Assembly: GCA_030830285.1 (NCBI GenBank)
Contig: JAURNF010000043.1
Location: 1-5,125, forward strand
DNA from: Candidatus Kapaibacterium sp.
Lineage (GTDB): Bacteria > Bacteroidota > Ignavibacteria > Kapaibacteriales > Kapaibacteriaceae
Direction of reading: 5' to 3'
Length of the DNA: 5,125 bases
The first letter of the stretch is position 1, and each line of letters starts with the position of its first letter. Under the pieces are notes generated by a model. The model ran no database searches and had not been told where the DNA came from. It worked only from the letters and a program-made list of their open reading frames with translations. The position numbers and the translations under genes were made by a program. Below are positions 1 through 4,890 of this stretch, piece by piece.

Positions 1-326
1 GACGACATGATCGTCTCAACTCGCTTGCTAGCTGGAGCTCTATGCGACTCGCGATACCGTTGATGCTCATCCCACGTCACTGAGGATTTTGGAAACTGTC
101 CGTTCGGTAAGAGTCGTGATTCCCAGTACCACTCCCAACGCTTAAACTGCTTATACCCTTGTCCTTTGACGATGGGTTTGCCGCGCCAATAATCGCTGAA
201 CGCGTCTCGCATCTCTTGAAATGTTGGATTGTCTGTTTGAATGTTCGCCATCCAAGATTGAGCGATTGACTCTTGGGTGGTGATCAGCAGTATCAGCAAG
301 ACAATGGATTGTAACCGTGTTTTCAT
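1..326 (-). CDS. Secreted protein, putative T9SS substrate (N-terminal part only)
   Basis: The reading frame starts at the ATG complementary to 324-326 and stays open for 108 codons to the left window edge, so only the N-terminus is visible. Residues 1-22 form a clear Sec signal peptide (MKTR, then a hydrophobic stretch rich in L and I, with likely cleavage at ESIA|QS). The mature part has DAFSDYW at 41-47 and KGQGYKQFKRWEWYWESR at 54-71. This aromatic and basic block matches, from memory, the conserved N-terminal region of large secreted Bacteroidota proteins that end in a T9SS type A sorting domain, often with beta-propeller or BNR-like repeats between. The sorting domain itself would lie outside the window, so export by T9SS is inferred. 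A strong Shine-Dalgarno AGGGGAAA lies 5 bases upstream. The gene follows the lipoprotein gene by 26 bases on the same strand and is probably cotranscribed with it. No enzymatic function can be assigned. Confidence 0.8.
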   Translation of the reverse strand, partial: MKTRLQSIVLLILLITTQESIAQSWMANIQTDNPTFQEMRDAFSDYWRGKPIVKGQGYKQFKRWEWYWESRLLPNGQFPKSSVTWDEHQRYRESHRAPASKRVETIMS

Positions 327-329
327 GTT

Positions 330-338
330 CTTTCCCCT
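330..338 (-). promoter_or_regulatory. Shine-Dalgarno site of the putative T9SS substrate gene
   Basis: Read on the minus strand, the bases before the ATG at 326 are AGGGGAAAGAAC. The AGGGGA core matches the anti-Shine-Dalgarno consensus at normal spacing. This fixes the start codon and supports translation of a frame that is cut by the window edge. Confidence 0.65.
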
Positions 339-352
339 GTAGAAGTATGTAC

Positions 353-967
353 TCATGGCCTGTAGCTGGCCTGCCGTGATTTGATGTCTTTGATTACCAA
401 GTAGTGTTGTTTGCCGTTGACAGTGAACGATATCAAGGCCGCACCAGAATACACGATTGGCGGTCGTGATTCGCGAGCTTCAGCAACGTTCTCTGCTAAC
501 ACTGACACTCGCAAGACAATCATATCGCCGTTCGATATTGCGACTGGTTGGTTTGATACTCTCGCCGTTTCCTTTGAAACAGCAACTGCGTGTGCACGAT
601 TGCCAATCCAAGCACTGTCGAAACTGATCTCTTGATGCGTCGTGATTCGCACGTTGAACGAGTAATCGACCCCCTTGCCCCCACTCTCGACTCCAGCGAA
701 CCAACGTTGGGATGTCGCACTCAGCAGCGTGCAAAACTCGTTCGTTGCGTCAATTCCACTATCTGATTCCTGAACGTTTATCGTTGGCTTTCTCAGGCTC
801 TCCGATATCGTGTCGATCGGCACAGAATCAGGCACTGTAGGTTTCGAGTCATCCGACATCACCACACTATCAGCTACCGTCGTGTTCGAAGCACGACCCA
901 CCGTGTTGCGTTGACACGCAACCAGGACTGAAGCAAACGCGCTGACGAGCAAAAGTGTGATTTTCAT
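353..967 (-). CDS. Putative lipoprotein of unknown function (204 aa)
   Basis: The protein starts with a lipoprotein signal peptide: MKITLLLVSAFASV followed by the lipobox LVAC, with the lipidated cysteine at residue 18. Residues 19-76 are a low-complexity linker rich in S, T, D and P (for example DDSKPTVPDSVP at 39-50). From about 78 to 200 comes a compact beta-rich domain, including QRWFAGVESGGKGVDYSFNV at 87-106, FDSAWIGNRAHAVAV at 116-130, and PPIVYSGAALISFTVNGKQ at 169-187. I do not recognise a named family, but small lipoproteins of this layout are common in Bacteroidota. It is the first gene of a two-gene leftward unit, 26 bases ahead of the putative T9SS substrate gene. A role beside that protein at the cell surface is plausible but only inferred from order. 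No convincing Shine-Dalgarno precedes the ATG at 967, which is usual in this group. The start is chosen because it immediately precedes the signal peptide. Confidence 0.85.
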   Translation of the reverse strand: MKITLLLVSAFASVLVACQRNTVGRASNTTVADSVVMSDDSKPTVPDSVPIDTISESLRKPTINVQESDSGIDATNEFCTLLSATSQRWFAGVESGGKGVDYSFNVRITTHQEISFDSAWIGNRAHAVAVSKETARVSNQPVAISNGDMIVLRVSVLAENVAEARESRPPIVYSGAALISFTVNGKQHYLVIKDIKSRQASYRP

Positions 968-999
968 CGTGCTTCGGGTAGGTTTTATACTCCAAGAAG

Positions 1000-1006
1000 C
1001 AAACTA
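1000..1006 (-). promoter_or_regulatory. Weak candidate -7 element for the leftward lipoprotein unit
   Basis: On the minus strand TAGTTTG (1006 to 1000) resembles TAnnTTTG with one base missing. It sits about 33 bases before the lipoprotein ATG, similar to the spacing seen for typA. No clear -33 TTTG is present at the expected distance; CGTT at 1029-1026 is the nearest. An alternative is a sigma70-like TATAAA on the minus strand within 983-989, also without a good partner. The call is tentative. Confidence 0.2.
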
Positions 1007-1011
1007 CACAT

Positions 1012-1028
1012 GTTCCATCCGCCGGAAC
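1012..1028. repeat. Short inverted repeat GTTCC-N7-GGAAC
   Basis: Bases 1012-1016 (GTTCC) and 1024-1028 (GGAAC) are perfectly complementary around a 7-base centre. The repeat lies near the expected -33 region of the leftward unit, so it could be an operator half-site pair. Five base pairs is close to what chance produces in a region of this size. Confidence 0.25.
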
Positions 1029-1045
1029 GTAAGTTTCTCCAGCGA

Positions 1046-1064
1046 CAATCGAAGTTCAATCGAA
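1046..1064. repeat. Direct repeat CAATCGAA, 11-base period
   Basis: CAATCGAA occurs at 1046-1053 and again at 1057-1064, separated by GTT. The 11-base period places both copies on the same DNA face, as in tandem binding sites for a regulator. It lies about 50-65 bases upstream of the predicted typA -7 element and about 40 bases beyond the weak leftward promoter. No factor can be named. Confidence 0.35.
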
Positions 1065-1111
1065 AACCATGGGGCGTGGGGGGGGGCAACTGTCACACGG
1101 CGGCAATTCCC

Positions 1112-1119
1112 TATCTTTG
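1112..1119 (+). promoter_or_regulatory. Predicted typA promoter, -7 element TATCTTTG
   Basis: TATCTTTG matches the Bacteroidota primary sigma factor -7 consensus TAnnTTTG at every fixed position. It would place the transcript start near 1123-1126 and give a leader of about 26-29 bases before the typA ATG. The -33 element is poor: the expected position around 1089-1092 reads ACTG instead of TTTG or TTG. The exact -7 match and its position make this the best promoter candidate in the window. Confidence 0.5.
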
Positions 1120-1151
1120 TGGCTTGCACTAACCCATTCGCAGATAAGGAT

Positions 1152-2990
1152 ATGGCTCTACAAGACCGCTCAGATTTTCGCAACATTGCAATCATCGCTC
1201 ACGTCGACCACGGGAAGACCACCCTCGTCGACCACATGCTGCGTCAGAGCGGCACGTTCCGCGACAACCAAGTTATCGCCGAACGCGTGATGGACTCGAA
1301 TGATCTCGAGCGCGAAAAAGGTATTACCATCATGGCCAAGAATGCGGCCGTGCGATGGAACACCTACAAGATCAACATCGTTGATACACCGGGTCACTCC
1401 GACTTCGGTGGTGAGGTAGAGCGCGTGCTGTCGATGGTCGATGGCGTGCTTCTTCTTGTCGACGCAGCCGAGGGTCCGCTGCCGCAAACACGCTTCGTGT
1501 TGCGCAAGGCACTCGACATGGGCCTGAAACCAATTATCGTCATCAACAAGATCGATCGTAGTGATGCTCGTCCAGCCGAAGTGCTCGACGAGATCATGGA
1601 GCTCTTCATCAATCTTGGAGCTTCCTACGAGCAGCTGGACTTCCCGATCATTTTTGCGATCGGCAAGCTTGGCGTTGCAAAGGCAAAGCTCGAGGATGAG
1701 GCAACATCGCTCGATCCCCTCTTTGAGGCAATCGTCCGTCACATCCCACCGCCAAAGGTCGATGCGGACGTTCCATTCGCAATGGTCATCAGTGCTCTCG
1801 CATGGTCCGACTATGTCGGCCGTATCGCGATTGGTCGCGTGATTGAGGGATCTGTGAAGGTCGGCGATAACGTGAACTTGATCAAGCCTGACGGCACACG
1901 TGAGTCGAGCCGCATCACGAAGATGTATGTCCACGAAGGTATCACGCGTGCAGAAGTCGAAGAGGCATCTGCCGGTGAGATCATCGCTCTCTCAGGGTTC
2001 GAGAACGTGTACATCGGCGAAACGATTGCCGATTCATCGCGCACAGAGCCACTCTCGTACGTCAACATTGAAGAGCCGACAATAGCCATGTACTTCATGG
2101 TGAACACATCGCCGCTTGCTGGACGTGAAGGCAAGTTCGTTACGACGCCGAAGATTCGTGAGCGTCTCTACCGCGAGCTTCGTAACAACGTGTCGCTGCG
2201 TGTTGATGACACTGATTCGCCAGATGTCTTCAAGGTGTCTGGACGCGGTGAGCTCCAGCTTGCAATCCTCATCGAAACAATGCGCCGTGAAGGCTTCGAA
2301 TTCGCCGTGTCGCGTCCGGAAGTACTCTTCCGTCGTGATGAAGAGGGTAAGCTCGTCGAACCAATTGAACACGTAACCGTTGACGTCCCACAAGATCACG
2401 TTGGTACCGTGATTGAAAGTCTGGGCAAGCGCAAGGGTGAGATGACGGCGATGACGCCGAGCAACGACAGTGTTCGCTGTGAGTTCCTCGTGCCTGCTCG
2501 TGGCTTGATCGGCTTCCGCACGGAGTTCCTGACGTCAACACGTGGTGAAGGTATCATTCACCACACATTCGACTCGTACCAGGCATTCAAGGGCGCCATC
2601 AGCGGACGTTCCCGTGGCGCGCTTGTGTCGATGGAAACAGGACAAGCAACAGCATATGCATTGGAGATGGTCCAAGCACGTGGCACGCTCTTCATCGAGC
2701 CGGGCCAGCCTGTGTACGAAGGACTCATCATTGGTGAGAATGCTCGTGAAGAAGACCTCAGCGTGAATGCGTCGCGCACGAAGCACCTGACGAACATGCG
2801 TTCAAGCGGTTCTGATGGTCTTGTTCGACTCGAAGCTCCACGTCAACTCTCGCTCGAACAATGCATCGAGTTCCTCGAAGACGACGAGCTGCTCGAGGTC
2901 ACACCAGTGTCAGTTCGTATGCGCAAGAAAATTCTTGACACCACGATGCGTCAACGTGCCAAGAAGCGTGAAGCTGCTGCAATGGAGTAA
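1152..2990 (+). CDS. typA: TypA/BipA ribosome-associated translational GTPase
   Basis: The 612-residue product is the expected length for TypA (about 600-615) and is collinear with it throughout. The GTPase domain shows G1 AHVDHGKT (16-23), switch-I threonine in REKGITI (T59), G3 DTPGH (78-82, with catalytic-type His82) and G4 NKID (132-135). Domain II covers about 205-295. The EF-G-like domains III and V follow, with the family signature NTSPLAGREGKFVT (318-331), SGRGELQLAILIETMRREGF (363-382) and ARGLIGFRTEFLTS (449-462). The TypA-specific C-terminal domain includes HLTNMRSSGSD (545-555) and FLEDDELLEVTP (574-585). Known family role: GTP-dependent binding to the ribosome, 50S assembly at low temperature, and stress responses. 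I chose ATG 1152 because conserved TypA sequence begins there; an in-frame GTG at 957 would add 65 unconserved residues and engulf the promoter. AAGGA sits only one base before the ATG, too close for a standard Shine-Dalgarno. The G5 region is divergent (FAIGK instead of SA-type). Confidence 0.97.
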   Translation: MALQDRSDFRNIAIIAHVDHGKTTLVDHMLRQSGTFRDNQVIAERVMDSNDLEREKGITIMAKNAAVRWNTYKINIVDTPGHSDFGGEVERVLSMVDGVLLLVDAAEGPLPQTRFVLRKALDMGLKPIIVINKIDRSDARPAEVLDEIMELFINLGASYEQLDFPIIFAIGKLGVAKAKLEDEATSLDPLFEAIVRHIPPPKVDADVPFAMVISALAWSDYVGRIAIGRVIEGSVKVGDNVNLIKPDGTRESSRITKMYVHEGITRAEVEEASAGEIIALSGFENVYIGETIADSSRTEPLSYVNIEEPTIAMYFMVNTSPLAGREGKFVTTPKIRERLYRELRNNVSLRVDDTDSPDVFKVSGRGELQLAILIETMRREGFEFAVSRPEVLFRRDEEGKLVEPIEHVTVDVPQDHVGTVIESLGKRKGEMTAMTPSNDSVRCEFLVPARGLIGFRTEFLTSTRGEGIIHHTFDSYQAFKGAISGRSRGALVSMETGQATAYALEMVQARGTLFIEPGQPVYEGLIIGENAREEDLSVNASRTKHLTNMRSSGSDGLVRLEAPRQLSLEQCIEFLEDDELLEVTPVSVRMRKKILDTTMRQRAKKREAAAME

Positions 2991-2998
2991 CAACCTTA

Positions 2999-3008
2999 GA
3001 GGGTGATC
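2999..3008 (+). promoter_or_regulatory. Strong Shine-Dalgarno of the secreted-protein gene after typA
   Basis: GAGGGTGATC lies just after the typA stop and ends 4 bases before the ATG at 3013. It closely resembles the 16S-complementary GGAGGTGATC and is the best ribosome binding site on the plus strand here. It decides the start at 3013 over the internal ATG at 3034 and points to independent translation initiation within a shared transcript. Confidence 0.65.
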
Positions 3009-3012
3009 ATCG

Positions 3013-3903
3013 ATGCACCGTCTTCCCTACATCATGTGTCTGTGTATGATCGCATCGATTGCGCTTGCAATCGATGCGTCTGCGTATGTGCGTAGTGGTG
3101 ACGAGCTCGCGCTGCTGCGTGTGCGGCTTGCCAAGGGCGCCTCGTACCGGTATGGCATGTCGATGACAACATCGCAAGACATGACCGTGGCGATGAATGA
3201 CATTTCGAATGAGTCAACGTCGAATATGATAATGTCGATGATGGTCAATGATGCTACGATCGATCGTGCGGATATCACCTCGACACTGAGCGATGTTACG
3301 ACCTCGGTGCGTGTGCGGGGTATGGATGATCTTGGCGTTTCGCGCGATACCACCATGCGGCTGAGTCAGTTTGATGGCGTTACCGTACGGTTCACAATGG
3401 ATCAGTTCGGTCGCGCATCAAAGGTATCGACGTCGCTCGACGGTGGCGCGTCGGCGTTTGTGTCGTCAATGAAGGTTTTTGAACGCTTTTCATCCTACCT
3501 CCCGAAAGAACCAGTGCCCGTAGGCGGCACATGGGTAATCACAACGAACGATACAACTGCAGCACCGACGGGATCTGGCGATGTGCGGACAATGATGACG
3601 ATGCAGTTCACGTATCGTGGTGTGCGTGATACGTTGGGCACGCGGTGCTGGGTGATCGACGCGTCATCAACAGCGCTCACGCAAGAGGGCGACATTAATG
3701 CAAGCGGAATTGAACTCGAACTCGAAGGCAGTGGTCAGTCCAGTGGACGGACATTTCTCGATGTAGCAAGCGGAATGCTCGTAGCGAGCTATGGCACGGT
3801 AGCGATGCAGACACAAATGTCGCTGAGTGGACAGCAGTCGATGGTGGTGCCCGTGGCGACACAAATTCGCTATACGCTCACGCGTATGTCGGAGCGTCGC
3901 TAA
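3013..3903 (+). CDS. Met-rich secreted protein, DUF6263-like (296 aa)
   Basis: Residues 1-24 form a signal peptide (MHRLPYIMCLCMIASIALA, with cleavage possible at ALA|ID or ASA|YV) and no lipobox is present. The mature protein has no transmembrane segment and looks beta-rich, with many short alternating strands such as VRLAKGASYRYGMSM (37-51), GVTVRFTMDQFGRASKVS (122-139), PVPVGGTWVITTNDT (168-182) and GRTFLDVASGMLVASYGTVA (245-264). The opening KG-x-x-Y strand, the central P-V-x-x-G-x-x-W motif and the closing FLD-x-x-x-G-M-L strand recall DUF6263 proteins of Bacteroidota, whose function is unknown; I make this comparison from memory with moderate confidence. Methionine is unusually frequent (23 of 296), with 8 in residues 49-77. 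The gene lies 22 bases after typA without a visible terminator and overlaps the next gene by one base, so cotranscription is likely. Confidence 0.88.
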   Translation: MHRLPYIMCLCMIASIALAIDASAYVRSGDELALLRVRLAKGASYRYGMSMTTSQDMTVAMNDISNESTSNMIMSMMVNDATIDRADITSTLSDVTTSVRVRGMDDLGVSRDTTMRLSQFDGVTVRFTMDQFGRASKVSTSLDGGASAFVSSMKVFERFSSYLPKEPVPVGGTWVITTNDTTAAPTGSGDVRTMMTMQFTYRGVRDTLGTRCWVIDASSTALTQEGDINASGIELELEGSGQSSGRTFLDVASGMLVASYGTVAMQTQMSLSGQQSMVVPVATQIRYTLTRMSERR

Positions 3904-4808
3904 TGATGCGCATCGTAGCACTTACCCTGATATTGTTCTGTGTTGCTACAGCACACGCACAGTTCCGCATCGCTCCAGGCGGCACTCCACGTCCGCTCGG
4001 TAAAGACACTATCTGCTTCCGATACGATTTCCGTGCAGGCGATACGCTGGTATACGACATGCAGGGATTTGATAGCATCGCCGTCGATAAGTCTATCGGT
4101 GAGTCGTTCCGGAAGCAGCGCGTTGAACGTATCCGCCTTGTCTGCGACAGCGTGTCACGCGATGGGGTGATGTATCTGACACGACAACTCCTGGCCATGC
4201 GCGAGGAAAACTACCGTCTCTCCCCTCCCTACGACACAACGCGACGTGCTGCGCATCCGTGGACGTCACGCATTCACCGATTCGCAATTGATACGCTTGG
4301 CCACCGACATTGGGTGTCGATGCACGATGAGCGCCTCGGCGGCGTTTCACCTGGAGGACTCTTCCATCCGCAATTGGTGCCAATCATCGACAGCTCGTGC
4401 GGACGTCAGAATCAAACCTGGCTATCGATCGATACCGTGATGTTGGTCGAAAATGCGTCTCCAAGCCCCGTACTCGTGCAACAGAACTACTGGCGCGTCG
4501 TCAACCAGTTCGATACGCTTGGAAGGTCAGTCAAGCGACTTCAGTACACGCAGTCTGGCACGGGTGCCTACGAAGTTGCTGGCTCCGGCATCGATAGTCG
4601 GGTAACGGCGGTCCTTGCATCGTTCGGTGTATGTACGTTTGATCGCACCCTTAACGTGATTCTACATCAGTATGTGACGTCGGAAATCAAGTTTACGGCG
4701 ATTACAGCCGGTCGGGAAGCAACCGGGAAGCATTATGTTACGGTACAGTATAGCCTTCGTTCGCTTCGGGGGCGCGACCCACAACGTCGGTGTGAAGCTC
4801 GGAAGTAA
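3903..4808 (+). CDS. Secreted protein of unknown function, possible distant relative of its upstream neighbour (301 aa)
   Basis: The start ATG at 3903-3905 shares its A with the stop TAA at 3901-3903 (TAATG), a classic arrangement for translational coupling; a second ATG at 3906 is equally usable. Residues 1-19 are a signal peptide (MMRIVALTLILFCVATAHA|QF). The body appears beta-rich with scattered cysteines (38, 81, 166, 244), no lipobox and no membrane helix after the signal. Several landmarks run parallel to the upstream protein: an early charged strand (FRAGDTLVYDMQ, 43-54), a W followed by an IDT strand (WLSIDTVML, 173-181), DTLG (204-207), SG-x-G plus GSG (218-229), and a closing strand after TFDR (245-248). 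This suggests tandem divergent paralogues, by eye only. The last 16 residues (286-301) carry seven R or K and are unlike the rest, so the true C-terminus may have been altered. No function can be assigned. Confidence 0.85.
   Translation: MMRIVALTLILFCVATAHAQFRIAPGGTPRPLGKDTICFRYDFRAGDTLVYDMQGFDSIAVDKSIGESFRKQRVERIRLVCDSVSRDGVMYLTRQLLAMREENYRLSPPYDTTRRAAHPWTSRIHRFAIDTLGHRHWVSMHDERLGGVSPGGLFHPQLVPIIDSSCGRQNQTWLSIDTVMLVENASPSPVLVQQNYWRVVNQFDTLGRSVKRLQYTQSGTGAYEVAGSGIDSRVTAVLASFGVCTFDRTLNVILHQYVTSEIKFTAITAGREATGKHYVTVQYSLRSLRGRDPQRRCEARK
4713..4732. repeat. Tandem direct repeat CGGGAAGCA, 11-base period
   Basis: CGGGAAGCA occurs at 4713-4721 and 4724-4732 with two bases between. It lies inside the basic C-terminal coding segment of the upstream secreted-protein gene, where the 11-base period does not keep the reading frame. 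The two copies are therefore read in different frames, and protein-level selection is an unlikely cause. Confidence 0.45.
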
Positions 4809-4822
4809 CGCAACTTTTGTCC

Positions 4823-4832
4823 CGTGCGCACG
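4823..4832. repeat. Perfect 10-base palindrome CGTGCGCACG
   Basis: CGTGCGCACG is its own reverse complement. It is 14 bases past the stop of the upstream gene and 58 bases before the preferred start of the TolC-family gene. It could be an operator or part of a structured element. The GC-rich self-complementary core also makes chance occurrence reasonable. Confidence 0.3.
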
Positions 4833-4837
4833 TAGAA

Positions 4838-4854
4838 TGCCGCTTCGCGCGGTG
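4838..4854 (+). terminator. Weak stem-loop, possible attenuator or poor terminator
   Basis: CCGC (4840-4843) pairs with GCGG (4849-4852) around TTCGC, and two G-U pairs in RNA can extend the stem. The following sequence is T-rich but interrupted (GATTGTTCTCTCTC), so intrinsic termination would be inefficient at best. It could partly separate the typA unit from the TolC-family gene. Confidence 0.2.
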
Positions 4855-4890
4855 GATTGTTCTCTCTCACTCATCTGTGTGTCCCTGGTT

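Larger units (their letters stand above)
968..1151. other. Divergent intergenic region between the lipoprotein gene and typA
   Basis: This 184-base stretch lies between two divergent start codons and must carry promoters for both directions. It holds the TATCTTTG element for typA (1112-1119), nine consecutive G at 1078-1086, the direct repeat CAATCGAA at 1046-1053 and 1057-1064, and the inverted repeat GTTCC/GGAAC at 1012-1028. I see no coding sequence that continues a conserved domain, no tRNA and no recognisable riboswitch. Confidence 0.7.
4675..4890. other. Possible dispersed repeat or altered gene end between the secreted-protein gene and tolC-like gene
   Basis: This stretch spans the last 44 codons of the secreted-protein gene and the 82-base gap to the TolC-family gene. 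Three reading frames are open across most of it: the gene frame to 4808, the TolC frame back to a TGA at 4675-4677, and a minus-strand frame from 4874 to 4662. It also concentrates short repeats: CGGGAAGCA at 4713-4721 and 4724-4732, CGGC/GCCG around a 7-base loop at 4696-4710, the palindrome CGTGCGCACG at 4823-4832, and CCGC/GCGG at 4840-4852. I suspect an interspersed element, but no flanking duplication or terminal repeat is evident, and all of this could be chance. Confidence 0.3.

Noticed and set aside
480..734. Minus-strand and plus-strand open frames inside the lipoprotein gene
   Set aside because: They are shadows of the lipoprotein frame, which has a signal peptide and lipobox; the alternatives show no coding features.
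957..1151. In-frame extension of typA to a GTG at 957
   Set aside because: It adds 65 residues with no resemblance to TypA, overlaps the divergent lipoprotein start and would include the TATCTTTG promoter. Conserved TypA sequence begins just after the ATG at 1152.
1170..1934. 254-codon open frame on the minus strand inside typA
   Set aside because: It is antisense to a gene of very high confidence. Its translation shows no recognisable domain or signal, and its openness follows from typA codon usage.
2535..2797. Antisense and alternative-frame open frames near the 3' part of typA
   Set aside because: They lie wholly within conserved TypA C-terminal domain coding sequence and show no features of their own.
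2991..3012. Possible terminator between typA and the next gene
   Set aside because: The 22-base gap is filled by a Shine-Dalgarno sequence and has no stem-loop or T-run.
4662..4874. 70-codon minus-strand open frame across the end of the 301-aa gene
   Set aside because: No signal peptide, domain or promoter is seen, so I do not call it a gene. Its openness is used only as supporting evidence for an unusual stretch at 4675-4890.
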